DNA of 10,361 nucleotides from Phycisphaerae bacterium (GTDB taxonomy: Bacteria > Planctomycetota > Phycisphaerae > Sedimentisphaerales > Anaerobacaceae). The stretch is taken from positions 1-10,361 of the forward strand of contig DAOVNI010000025.1 of NCBI GenBank assembly GCA_030630315.1, in the 5' to 3' direction. Shown piece by piece: positions 1 to 7,263 of the stretch; the stretch's first letter is position 1; each line of letters opens with the position of its first letter. Both the position numbers and the translations under genes were made by a program. The notes under the pieces are model-generated. The model was not told the origin of the DNA, did no database searches, and saw only the letters and a list, made by a program, of their open reading frames with translations.

Positions 1-253
1 CCCATAGATTATCCCATTTATCATAGTACTTCAGATGGCAATAATAGGCACCAAAGCGCCCCGGGCCCTTCGGACCGGACGGCATGATTCTGGGCTGCAG
101 GTCTGGTTTTGCCGACGGTTTATGGACGCTGTATTGCGACTTAACTTCCGCTGCGGTTAATGACCGATTGAAAATCCTTACTTCGTCGATGATTCCGTCG
201 AGCGAAAACCAACCGGGCAGCGTGCCATATACCAAAGTTTTTGTTTCCTTCAT
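1..253 (-). CDS. LamG-domain protein, C-terminal part of LamG, runs off the window edge
   Basis: The frame is open from an ATG at 253 to the left edge (84 codons), so the C-terminus is missing. Residues about 16-32 read SLDGIIDEVRIFNRSLT, the typical last strands of a LamG/concanavalin-like jelly-roll domain, which in PVC bacteria usually binds or accompanies extracellular glycans. A proline-rich linker follows, then a segment ending FGAYYCHLKYYDKWDNLW that looks like the start of another extracellular domain which I do not recognise. Only about the last 35 residues of a domain of roughly 150-200 are present, and an in-frame stop (TAA) lies directly before the ATG. The ATG is therefore probably not the original start; the gene looks frameshifted or internally deleted relative to the overlapping ORF upstream (stop at 141, start at 491). 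No Shine-Dalgarno is obvious. LamG identity is fairly sure; whether it is expressed is doubtful. Confidence 0.55.
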   Translation of the reverse strand, partial: MKETKTLVYGTLPGWFSLDGIIDEVRIFNRSLTAAEVKSQYSVHKPSAKPDLQPRIMPSGPKGPGRFGAYYCHLKYYDKWDNLW

Positions 254-491
254 TTAATTCCCATTCGATAACCCTGTCTAGCTGTTTGAGGGCCGTAGAA
301 TCTTGCTCAACTGACTCTATTGGTGCAGTGTCTTTCCTTACAGGCTCTTCCTTTTTACAACCATACACATCAACTCCTATTATCGTTCCAACTAAAGCGA
401 CCAACCCAGCTTTTCTTACACCGCTCTTTATTCTGGTAAATAAACTATATGATTCTTCAATTAAGTTATTTAGATATTGTCGAGTAGACAT
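141..491 (-). CDS. Putative lipoprotein N-terminus fused out of frame to LamG remnant
   Basis: The start at 491 is supported by an AGGAGA Shine-Dalgarno about 7 bases upstream. The protein of 116 residues has a basic N-terminus, a hydrophobic stretch at about residues 28-44 (GLVALVGTIIGVDVYG) and then a cysteine followed by a charged tail (CKKEEPVRKD), which resembles an imperfect lipobox or a membrane anchor. I do not recognise the family. The natural-looking part ends around residue 82 (VIEWELNEG, which could be the first strand of a LamG domain). After about position 250 the frame reads antisense-like basic sequence (WHAARLVFARRNHRR), while the next frame reads clear LamG sequence. The original protein was therefore probably a membrane-anchored LamG protein that lost the middle of its LamG domain and its frame. 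The last 35 residues are probably not native. Confidence 0.45.
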   Translation of the reverse strand: MSTRQYLNNLIEESYSLFTRIKSGVRKAGLVALVGTIIGVDVYGCKKEEPVRKDTAPIESVEQDSTALKQLDRVIEWELNEGNKNFGIWHAARLVFARRNHRRSKDFQSVINRSGS

Positions 492-575
492 AATATGGTC
501 TCCTCATTTAGGTTTAGTTTGTATTCCCTATTTTCTCTTCTCTTTCGATTCGAAGAGTGCCACAATATTCAACCA

Positions 576-635
576 TGTGAGGAAACTTCAATACCCCTCA
601 CAGAACCGGACTTGTGGATTTCCCACATCCGGCTC
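576..635 (-). mobile_element. Group II intron 3' end: domain V and probable domain VI
   Basis: On the minus strand 635-603 reads as a 33-base hairpin starting GAGCCGGATGTGG and ending GTCCGGTTC. It has the AGC catalytic triad at its 5' side, a GAAA loop, an AA bulge on the 3' side and a nine-pair lower stem, which is the standard architecture of group II intron domain V. Directly downstream (602-576) the arms TGTGAGG and CCTCACA form a second stem at the place of domain VI. The adenosine expected as branch point is not clearly bulged, and the 3' splice site would fall near 572-575. No reverse transcriptase ORF or GUGYG 5' end is found nearby, so this is a remnant. It lies in the 5' leader of the lipoprotein-like gene starting at 491. 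Confidence 0.75.
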
Positions 636-865
636 TTCAGTAAAACTCACGAAACAGACCACAACGGGCGTTTCAATATAAGGGCTTTGTCAACGTTAGG
701 TTCTCCGTATCTGCGTACGGCTAACACCTCCTCATCCCTTTGCGTTTTACTGCTAACCCCAATCTTAAGACAGGCAGATAAAATCCGCTGTTATCGAACC
801 TTTGTCCAGCCCTCTAAGACCGGATAGCCAGTTCTATCAGATGCTGAAAGATTAACTTGTCAAAG
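636..865 (-). other. Likely remainder of group II intron 3' region, no functional gene seen
   Basis: This stretch lies directly 5' of the domain V hairpin on the same strand and has no gene that I would call real. One minus-strand frame is open for 47 codons (790 to 647) and reads ...EEVLAVRRYGEPNVDKALILKRP..., ending just before domain V. It has no good start and no Shine-Dalgarno. It may be part of intron domain IV downstream of where the maturase ORF normally sits, or the tail of a lost ORF. A TTGACA hexamer occurs on the minus strand near 855-860 but has no good -10 partner. Extent of the intron toward 865 is inferred only from continuity. Confidence 0.35.
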
Positions 866-868
866 AGC

Positions 869-904
869 TAAAAACAAAGCCATCAGAGATGCTCTGTTTT
901 AAAA
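869..904 (-). terminator. Rho-independent terminator-like hairpin downstream of the sulfatase
   Basis: On the minus strand AAACAGAGCATC and GATGGCTTTGTTT pair through about 12 positions with one bulged G and a UCU loop, followed by a run of five T. It sits about 180 bases after the sulfatase stop codon in the transcript direction, so it can end the GH95-sulfatase operon. On the plus strand the same hairpin is followed by TTTTAAAA and could also act there. The 905-1082 stretch between it and the sulfatase stop is AT-rich and holds no gene that I can see. Confidence 0.55.
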
Positions 905-1082
905 TGGCCTTCTAAGCCCCGAATCCCTTCAAAACGGTTTTTTTGTTATCGAAATCTCCGCTTCTACAACAAGGCTCACATTCAATCTAATCTACTTCTG
1001 AAAACATTACTTATTTTGCAGAAGTCTTTGGACCTTGCCAATACAGAACACTTTAGCCTATTTCTCTTCATTTTTACAGATT

Positions 1083-2531
1083 CTATTCTCCAGTTTTGGA
1101 CTTGTATTGGGGATTCGGTATAGGCATCTGGGCATCTACCGATTTTCTCCAGTTGTGTAACATCTTTCGAAGTTCGGCTACCTTTTCTGGCATTTCGGCG
1201 GAGAGATTGTGTTTTTCGCTGATATCTTTTTTGAGGTTGTACAGTTCAATGTGGTTGTCTTCATAAAATTCGATCAGCTTGTAGTTCCCAGACCGCACGG
1301 CCCCACCGGGCGTCCCGCCCTGAGGAGAATAGTGGGGGTAATGCCAGTAGATTGCTTTGCGGTCGAGTGCTTCAGAGCCCTTTAGCAGCGGCACTAAGCT
1401 TACGCCGTCATGGTGTTGCTTCGTTCGAAGTGGCAGGCCAGCCATCTGGAGCATGGTTGGGTAAAAATCCGTGCTGGTCACAGGATCGCAGCATACGCTA
1501 CCGCCCTTTGTTAGGCTGGGCCACTTGATGATCATCGGCTCGCGGATACCACCCTCGTACAACCATCCCTTGCCCGCCCGCAATGGTATATTGGATGTGG
1601 GGTGGCCCTCGGCTGTTGATAGTCCGCCATTGTCAGACATGAATATCACGACTGTATTGTCCGCGACTCCTAATTGTTTTAGTTTCTTCATCACATGCCC
1701 GACACTTTCGTCCATGCTCTGGACCATGCCTGCATAAACCGCATGGTCCTGCACTTGCCGTACCTGCCATTGCCTTTCAGACAAAAAACGCGGACCCTTG
1801 GCCGGTGGCAGACCTGCAGCCTTGTCCTTGTACTTGGCAACGAGCTGTTTCTTTGCCTCTAATGGAGTGTGCACCGCATAATGCGACAGATACAGGAAAA
1901 ATGGTTTGTTCCTGTTGGCCTCTAAGAACTTCAGTGACTCGTCGGTGAGGGCTGAAATAACCTTTGGATCGGTCTTTTTGAGTTTGTGACTTCGGCGAAG
2001 GTTCTGCCTGTCTACGCTTGCGTCAAAGCCTTGCTCGACGGGGATAAATTCGGGATTGGTGCACAGGTGCCACTTGCCAATACAGCACGTGGCGTAGCCA
2101 GCCTCTTTGAGCGCCTCGGCGATTGTTACCTCTTCCAACGGCAGATTACCAATGTATGGGGCGCCAATCAGCTTCTTGCGAATCTTACCGCTGAGCCAGT
2201 TGGTTAGGTTCAGTCGCGCGGGGTACTTGCCTGTTAAGATGGAGGCCCGCGTCGGCGAACAAACTGGGCAGGCCGCATACGCATCGGTAAAGCGCATACC
2301 CTCGGCGGCGAGCCTGTCGATATTCGGCGTCTCGTAAAACGTACTGCCGTAACAACCGGCGTCCATCCAGCCCATGTCGTCGATCAGGATAAAGACAAAG
2401 TTCAGTTTATCTTTGGACGCCTTGCCTGTACGCTGACCAGAAATACCTGCACATCCCGGCACTGCCAGCGATGCCGCCCCAAGGCTAATGACTTTTAGAA
2501 AATCACGGCGTGTTTTAACTGATGCATACAT
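1083..2531 (-). CDS. S1-type sulfatase, Tat-exported lipoprotein
   Basis: This 482-residue protein hydrolyses sulfate esters, most likely on a polysaccharide or oligosaccharide. The N-terminus has a twin-arginine motif (TRRDFLK, residues 7-13), a hydrophobic stretch and a lipobox-like VPGC with Cys27, so it is probably exported folded and lipid-anchored. The first metal-binding aspartates are Asp51 and Asp52 (LIDDMGW). The active-site motif is CSPTR at residues 91-95, where Cys91 would be converted to formylglycine; TGKYP follows. Further family motifs are GKWHL and FMSDNGG, and IREPMIIKWPS near the C-terminal half. Length and order match arylsulfatase A-like (S1) enzymes. GGGAG lies about 8 bases before the ATG. 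The gene starts 28 bases after the GH95 stop codon, so the two are almost certainly co-transcribed. A formylglycine-generating or anaerobic maturase must be encoded elsewhere. Family is certain; substrate is not. Confidence 0.95.
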   Translation of the reverse strand: MYASVKTRRDFLKVISLGAASLAVPGCAGISGQRTGKASKDKLNFVFILIDDMGWMDAGCYGSTFYETPNIDRLAAEGMRFTDAYAACPVCSPTRASILTGKYPARLNLTNWLSGKIRKKLIGAPYIGNLPLEEVTIAEALKEAGYATCCIGKWHLCTNPEFIPVEQGFDASVDRQNLRRSHKLKKTDPKVISALTDESLKFLEANRNKPFFLYLSHYAVHTPLEAKKQLVAKYKDKAAGLPPAKGPRFLSERQWQVRQVQDHAVYAGMVQSMDESVGHVMKKLKQLGVADNTVVIFMSDNGGLSTAEGHPTSNIPLRAGKGWLYEGGIREPMIIKWPSLTKGGSVCCDPVTSTDFYPTMLQMAGLPLRTKQHHDGVSLVPLLKGSEALDRKAIYWHYPHYSPQGGTPGGAVRSGNYKLIEFYEDNHIELYNLKKDISEKHNLSAEMPEKVAELRKMLHNWRKSVDAQMPIPNPQYKSKTGE

Positions 2532-2559
2532 AATTTAAGCTCCCGTATTTTGAATTTCT

Positions 2560-4932
2560 TTAGTTCCGCTGTAGTTTTCCATTTAGCTTTATACTCTCTC
2601 CCACCTTTGTTTTGTAGTCAACTATTATGTCACCGTACCGAACCTTGCAGGAATTGCCAAGCTTTGAACGAATCGTCGCACCGGTCAGTTTGCCGTCTTT
2701 CCAGACAATATCCACTTCAAAGCCGCCGCGGGCACAGAGCCCCTGAACCGAGCCGTTGGGCCAGGCGCCGGGCAAGGCAGGCAGCAAGTGAATTACTCCC
2801 AGATGCGATTGCAGCAGCATCTCAGCGATGCCGGCGGTGCAGCCAAAGGTGCCGTCCACCTGGAGGGCATCGTAGCACTTTGAGAAAAGATTGGGGTATG
2901 TATTCCGGCGGATAAGATTCTGGAACATGATATGGGCGATTTCCGGTTTGTAGTTTCGGGCCCACAGGCACATCTGCCAGGTCATGCCAAAGCCAGTTCC
3001 GCCTCTGCCCCGGAATTCGAGGGATTTCTCTACGGCTTTAGCCAGACCAGGAGTCCTTTCCACGGAAATCTCAATGCCCGGATACATTCCCCAAAGGTGC
3101 GAAAAGTGCCGATGTCTGTCTTTGGGATTATCCAAGTCGTCGAGCCATTCCTGCAGTTGGCCGTATTGTCCGACCTGGTTCGGAGCCAGGCGACTTTTGG
3201 CCTCAAGCACCTGTTTCCTGAAATTTCTGTCTTTTCCCAATACTTCTGAAGCTTTTGCGCAACTGTCAAAAAGATAGCGTAAAATCTGCATATCCATGGT
3301 CGGCCCCGCACAAATACGGTCGCTCCTGTCGCCCCGCCTGAAATCATTCTCAGGTGAATTGGAGGGACAGGTTACCAGCCATTTGTGTTTGGGATGTTCG
3401 ACGAGGGTGTTCAGAAAGAATTCCGCCGAGCCTTTCATGACGGGATATGCTTTTTGGAGGAATTCCTTGTCTTCGGTGAAGAGATAGTGTTCCCAGAGGT
3501 GGGTGCACAGCCAGGCGCCGCCGGTTGACCAGGAACCAAAGGTGCCTCCACCTATGGGAGAAGTGTTTCGCCAGATATCCGTATTGAAGCCTAACAGCCA
3601 GCCCTCGACTCCGAAGAAATCCCGGGCCGTTTTTCTGCCGGTTTGAGACAGTTCCATAATCATAGTAAAGAGCGGTTCGGCGCATTCGGTAAGGTTGCAC
3701 ACCTCCGCGGGCCAATAGTTCATTTCACAATTTATATTGGTAGTGTATTTACCGTCCCACGAGGGCACGGAGCTTTCATTCCAGATACCCTGGAGATTAG
3801 CCGGTTGGGTACCGGGTCTGGAACTGGTGATCAGCAGATAGCGTCCAAACTGGAAAAACAGGGCCGCCAACTGCGGGTCCCGCCCGTCGTTGTATTTTTT
3901 TAACCTCTGGTCAGTGGGCAGCCGGGAAGCCTGTGTGTCACCAAAATCAAGTGAAACCCTTCTGAAAAATTTTTGATGGGAGGCGATAGCGTCTTTCTTG
4001 ATCCGTTCAAAGCTTTTGTCACCCAGTTTTCGAAAACATTCCCGAATACGCTGATCAGGGTTGGCAGAAACGTCTTTATAATTTACAAAGTTGGTGGCCG
4101 CCGCGATGAGCAGCGTGGCTGTGTCGGCATTTTCGACTTTCAGAGTTTTACTGTCTCTGGTCAATTTGCCACCCTGGTTTAAGACCTTAATCGTTCCCTG
4201 GTATTCGAGCCGGCCCCTGACGCCGTATGAGTTGGCGTTTTTGCCTCGCAGGATGAGACGATTAGGATGGTAGGTTCGAGCCATATAATAGCCGTCGTCG
4301 GGCCAGTCTTTGTCATCGTTCACCACACCCTCGATGCCGGTGGTAAAGGATATTTTGCCGGGCCGGTCGGCAGTAAGCTCTATGGCGATTACCTGGTCAT
4401 CGGGACTGGCCACAACTTCTCTGGTGTATTTTACGCCGTCGGCGGTGTAGCTGACTTTCACCACTGGCGAGTCGATATTGAGCTCTCTGCGGTAATCGGT
4501 ATATGTATCATGACCCGGAAAGGTTAAGTAAAGATTGCCCAGCACCTGATAGCGAGCATACCACATAGGGACAGGGCGCATCTGTTCATCGAACATTTTT
4601 TTAGCTTCGCCGTATTTTTCTTCAAAAATAAGCCGGCGTATCGTGGGCAAGGCACCTGGACCGTGCACGCTGCGCGGCTCAACCGGGGCACCCGTCCAGA
4701 TGGTCTCTTCGTTGAGGACAATCCTTTCCTGTGCGGTTTTGCCGAGCACCATGGCGCCAAGCCGGCCGTTGCCTACCGGCAGGGCCTCCTGGAAAACCGC
4801 TGCCGGTTGTGAATACCATAGGGTCACATTACCAACGGATTCCACGGCCTGATCTGCGCCGGCCCGTACGGTTAACAGACTTAATAGAAACATTAACGCT
4901 ATAGCATTTGCTGCAGCATCTTTTTTAAGCAT
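2560..4932 (-). CDS. GH95 family alpha-L-fucosidase (or alpha-L-galactosidase), secreted
   Basis: The 790-residue product has an N-terminal signal peptide (residues 1 to about 26, ending VRAGA). It then shows the GH95 layout: an N-terminal beta-sandwich starting WYSQPAAVFQEALPVGNGRL, a linker, an (alpha/alpha)6 catalytic barrel from about 340 to 700 and a short C-terminal beta domain. Signature segments are PANLQGIWN, KYTTNINCEMNYWPAEV, VTCPSNSPENDF and VDGTFGCTAGIAEMLLQSH. By comparison with Bifidobacterium AfcA the catalytic set would be Asn399, Asn401, Glu528 and Asp693, all present. The family hydrolyses terminal alpha-1,2-linked L-fucose with inversion; some members prefer L-galactose. 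GGAAGGAG lies 9 bases before the ATG. It is the first gene of an operon with the sulfatase. The upstream 4933-5096 gap is AT-rich and must hold the promoter, but no consensus box is convincing. Family is certain; glycan is open. Confidence 0.95.
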   Translation of the reverse strand: MLKKDAAANAIALMFLLSLLTVRAGADQAVESVGNVTLWYSQPAAVFQEALPVGNGRLGAMVLGKTAQERIVLNEETIWTGAPVEPRSVHGPGALPTIRRLIFEEKYGEAKKMFDEQMRPVPMWYARYQVLGNLYLTFPGHDTYTDYRRELNIDSPVVKVSYTADGVKYTREVVASPDDQVIAIELTADRPGKISFTTGIEGVVNDDKDWPDDGYYMARTYHPNRLILRGKNANSYGVRGRLEYQGTIKVLNQGGKLTRDSKTLKVENADTATLLIAAATNFVNYKDVSANPDQRIRECFRKLGDKSFERIKKDAIASHQKFFRRVSLDFGDTQASRLPTDQRLKKYNDGRDPQLAALFFQFGRYLLITSSRPGTQPANLQGIWNESSVPSWDGKYTTNINCEMNYWPAEVCNLTECAEPLFTMIMELSQTGRKTARDFFGVEGWLLGFNTDIWRNTSPIGGGTFGSWSTGGAWLCTHLWEHYLFTEDKEFLQKAYPVMKGSAEFFLNTLVEHPKHKWLVTCPSNSPENDFRRGDRSDRICAGPTMDMQILRYLFDSCAKASEVLGKDRNFRKQVLEAKSRLAPNQVGQYGQLQEWLDDLDNPKDRHRHFSHLWGMYPGIEISVERTPGLAKAVEKSLEFRGRGGTGFGMTWQMCLWARNYKPEIAHIMFQNLIRRNTYPNLFSKCYDALQVDGTFGCTAGIAEMLLQSHLGVIHLLPALPGAWPNGSVQGLCARGGFEVDIVWKDGKLTGATIRSKLGNSCKVRYGDIIVDYKTKVGESIKLNGKLQRN

Positions 4933-5096
4933 TTTTGGTACTCCTTCCTTTTCAATGGTTCATCTTTACAGGGATTAACCAGAAGTTACTATTTGTTTTT
5001 CCTATTTAGACTTTGTTATAATTAGCTGTTTTTCTTCAAAGGGAATCGGATAAATGGTTATCCACATTCCCAGTGTAAAGTCGTCTGTGCCATTTG

Positions 5097-5321
5097 TCAA
5101 GCACAAAACCACCGCCTCCATTGCCGCGCCTGCCCACTCACCACCCCACTGGGCCCCTCCCAGCGGTTCAAATACGCAAACCGCCCGAACAAACGATAAG
5201 CCGCCACGTTATACACCTTCACCGCCGAATGCTCATCCTCGAAAAATCGCAGGTACCGCCGCTTGCCCTGGCACCGAATCGCCGCCATCCACCCCGCTTT
5301 ATCATAGTTCCGCGCCCGCAC
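5097..5321 (-). pseudogene. AP2-domain fragment, probably from a mobile HNH-type endonuclease
   Basis: A GTG-started frame of 74 codons encodes an AP2/ERF-like DNA-binding fold. The pattern GWMAAIRCQGKRRYLRFF, then a helix (DEHSAVKVYNVAAYRLFG) and finally RFAYLNRW follows the bacterial AP2 consensus of W-x-A-x-I, G-K, L-x-x-F, E-x-A-A-x-A-Y-x-x-A-A and F-G-x-F-A-x-L-N. The usual first strand is missing and an in-frame TGA TAG pair sits directly before the GTG. In bacteria such domains are mostly found at the C-terminus of homing or HNH endonucleases of phages and introns, so this is likely the truncated tail of one. It is GC-richer than its surroundings. Its 5' end touches the RHS fragment on the other strand (from 5308), which marks a rearrangement junction. 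No start signal is seen. Confidence 0.6.
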
Positions 5322-5535
5322 CTATCATCTGGAATTGAACCGCTTCCTGCAGCGCGACCCATTCGGCCACATCGATGGCATGAACTTGTATGAATATAGA
5401 AAGAGCAATCCGTTAATAGGATTGGATCCCATGGGACAAATTGCAGCGGGAGATGCAGAGCACAAGCCCGTAACTATGGAAATTATACACTTGATTCACT
5501 TTTTTTTAGCCGGTGGGAGCAAGACAGTGGTATAA
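5308..5535 (+). pseudogene. RHS/YD-repeat protein fragment, terminal core motif
   Basis: The frame opens after a TAG at 5305-5307 and reads FRARTYHLELNRFLQRDPFG, then a stretch containing DGMNLYEYRKSNPL and GLDPMGQ, then 22 further residues and a stop. This is the conserved end of the RHS core (R-x-Y-x-x-x-x-x-R-F-x-x-x-D-P, G-x-N-x-Y-x-Y, N-P, x-D-P-x-G), which normally closes a long YD-repeat shell and precedes a variable C-terminal domain. The several hundred to thousands of upstream codons are absent and the sequence before 5308 is unrelated, so it is a displaced tip. The tail after DPMG (AGDAEHKPVTMEIIHLIHFF) is too short for a recognisable toxin. The stop codon overlaps the promoter-like TATAAT of the next gene. 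RHS assignment is firm; function is lost. Confidence 0.75.
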
Positions 5536-5536
5536 T
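5528..5536 (+). promoter_or_regulatory. Extended -10 promoter candidate for the lactonase-like gene
   Basis: TGGTATAAT is a perfect extended -10 element (TGn followed by TATAAT). The position 17-18 bases upstream has no TTGACA-like -35 box, which extended -10 promoters can lack. Transcription would begin near 5543 and give a leader of about 105 bases before the ATG at 5648. It overlaps the last two codons and stop of the RHS fragment. Promoter consensus in this organism is unknown. Confidence 0.45.
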
Positions 5537-5553
5537 ATGTCAAGAATTGTGCC

Positions 5554-5623
5554 AGGAAATCAAAAAAACGATTTCCTCAAATAAGATATGTCCGTATGCC
5601 TGATTTTCATCTGGTAAATCAGG
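5554..5623 (+). promoter_or_regulatory. Two short hairpins in the leader of the lactonase-like gene
   Basis: AGGAAATC (5554-5561) and GATTTCCT (5570-5577) form a perfect 8-pair stem with an A-rich 8-base loop. CCTGATTT (5599-5606) and AAATCAGG (5616-5623) form a second perfect 8-pair stem with a 9-base loop. Neither is followed by a T run, so they are not standard terminators. The second ends 12 bases before the Shine-Dalgarno. They could stabilise the mRNA or bind a dimeric regulator; no known riboswitch class is recognised. Confidence 0.4.
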
Positions 5624-5647
5624 TTTGAAAATCGGAAGGAGATTCGA

Positions 5648-7219
5648 ATGAACACAAAATCGTATGGTTTGACGGTGTTTTTGTTAATACTGGCAGCCAC
5701 AGGCTATAGTGCCGAAAAACGAAGTGTTGTGGCACCCGGGGCAAAGGTTGAAAAACTTGCCGGCGGCTTTAAGTTTACCGAGGGGCCGGCCGCTGACGCT
5801 GAGGGGAATATCTTCTTTACGGATATACCCAATAATCGAATTCACAAGTGGTCGCTGGCAGGTTCGCTGTCAACGCTTCGTGAAAACTCAGGCGGGTCAA
5901 ACGGGCTTTACTTTGACAGGAAGGGCAACCTGCTGGCCTGTGAAGGAGGGGGACGGCGGTTAGTGTCCATCGACCCGAAAGGTGAAGTTACGGTACTGGC
6001 TGATAAGTACCAAAATAAAAAGTTCAACAGTCTCAACGACCTCTGGATTGACCCGAAAGGTGGTATTTACTTTACTGACCCACGCTACGGGCGCAGGGAC
6101 AACCTGGAGCAGGACGGTGAACATGTCTATTATCTCTCACCCGACCGTAAAAAGCTTATCCGCGTAATCGATGATATGGTCAGGCCCAACGGTGTGATTG
6201 GCACCAGTAACGGCGAGATGCTCTACGTGGCCGACCACGGCGGAAAAAAGACCTTTGTGTACACCATCAATAAAGATGGAACGCTGTCGAATAAAAAGCT
6301 TTTTGCGCCGCAAGGTTCTGACGGGATGACTATCGATAACGAGGGTAATGTCTATCTGACGACAAGAGCGGTGGTGGTTTACAACAAAAAGGGCGAAAAA
6401 ATTGAAACGATAGAGGTCCCCGAAGGGCCGGCCAATGTCTGCTTCGGCGGCAAGGACAAACGGACACTCTTTATCACGGCCAGAACATCGCTCTACTCGG
6501 TCCGGATGCGGGTCAAAGCCGCCGAGCGGCAACAGACTATCTCAGAGCTTGGCTTTGAACAAGATATTATCCAAACAGGTGCCGGTGCTCTGAAGATTAC
6601 TTTTATTGGGCACGCAACATTGATGTTTGCCTTCAAAGGCAAGTTCATTCATGTGGACCCTGTAAGTAGGGAGACCGACTATACCGATATGCCCAAGGCA
6701 GATCTAATTTTAGTCACGCACGAACATGGTGATCACTTTGACACCAAGGTCATTAATATTCTCCGAAAAAAAGGGACCCAGCTGGTGTTGACCAAAGCTT
6801 GCGCAGAAAAGGTTGCTGGCGGTATTATTATGCAGAATGGTAAGGTACAAACCGTTCAGGGACTAAAAATCGAGGCCGTACCTGCCTACAATATTGTACA
6901 TAAGCGCTCTAACGGAATGCCTTACCATCCTAAGGGTGAAGGTAACGGCTATGTGATAACTTTTGGTGATAAAAGAGTGTATGTGGCCGGCGACACAGAG
7001 AACGTACCCGAAATGAAGAGACTAAAGAAAATTGATATCGCATTCTTGCCGATGAATGTCCCATACACGATGACGCCGGAGATGGTGGCCGATGCGGCAA
7101 AGGCATTTGAACCGAATATCCTATACCCATATCACTATGGACAAACAGATCCAAGTATACTCGTCAATTTATTGAAAGATTCAATGAAAATCGAGATTCG
7201 TATCCGCAATATGAGATAA
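5648..7219 (+). CDS. Secreted SMP-30/gluconolactonase domain fused to metallo-beta-lactamase-fold domain
   Basis: The 523-residue protein has a signal peptide (residues 1-22, ending YSA). Residues about 30-290 form an SMP-30/gluconolactonase/LRE six-bladed propeller. Its expected divalent-metal ligands are visible as Glu45 (FTEGP), Asn181 (RPNGV) and Asp225 (GSDGMTID), with repeated strands such as GNIFFTD and GGIYFTD. Residues about 310-523 form a metallo-beta-lactamase fold close to UlaG-like hydrolases: THEHGDHFD with His358, His360, Asp362 and His363, AGDT with Asp449, and YPYHYG with His496. Both halves keep their metal ligands and the C-terminus looks natural. The first half hydrolyses sugar lactones in known relatives; the second may hydrolyse a lactone or phosphoester. 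AAGGAG lies 7 bases before the ATG. It is transcribed away from the GH95 operon. Both folds are certain; the substrate is unknown. Confidence 0.93.
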   Translation: MNTKSYGLTVFLLILAATGYSAEKRSVVAPGAKVEKLAGGFKFTEGPAADAEGNIFFTDIPNNRIHKWSLAGSLSTLRENSGGSNGLYFDRKGNLLACEGGGRRLVSIDPKGEVTVLADKYQNKKFNSLNDLWIDPKGGIYFTDPRYGRRDNLEQDGEHVYYLSPDRKKLIRVIDDMVRPNGVIGTSNGEMLYVADHGGKKTFVYTINKDGTLSNKKLFAPQGSDGMTIDNEGNVYLTTRAVVVYNKKGEKIETIEVPEGPANVCFGGKDKRTLFITARTSLYSVRMRVKAAERQQTISELGFEQDIIQTGAGALKITFIGHATLMFAFKGKFIHVDPVSRETDYTDMPKADLILVTHEHGDHFDTKVINILRKKGTQLVLTKACAEKVAGGIIMQNGKVQTVQGLKIEAVPAYNIVHKRSNGMPYHPKGEGNGYVITFGDKRVYVAGDTENVPEMKRLKKIDIAFLPMNVPYTMTPEMVADAAKAFEPNILYPYHYGQTDPSILVNLLKDSMKIEIRIRNMR

Positions 7220-7263
7220 AGGGATACAAGTGAACCTCTACCAGGCAATAACGGTGCTTAAAG

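Noticed and set aside
855..860. TTGACA hexamer on the minus strand as a -35 box
   Set aside because: At 16-18 bases downstream there is only a TGATAG-like sequence, and the location just after a terminator inside intron-like DNA gives no clear target.
2550..2915. Plus-strand ORF of 121 codons opposite the GH95 end
   Set aside because: It is antisense to a firmly identified GH95 coding region, is Arg/Ser/Cys-rich and has no family features.
5335..5535. RHS-linked C-terminal toxin with immunity gene
   Set aside because: Only about 22 residues follow the DPMG motif, no toxin motif is present and the next gene is an unrelated secreted hydrolase.
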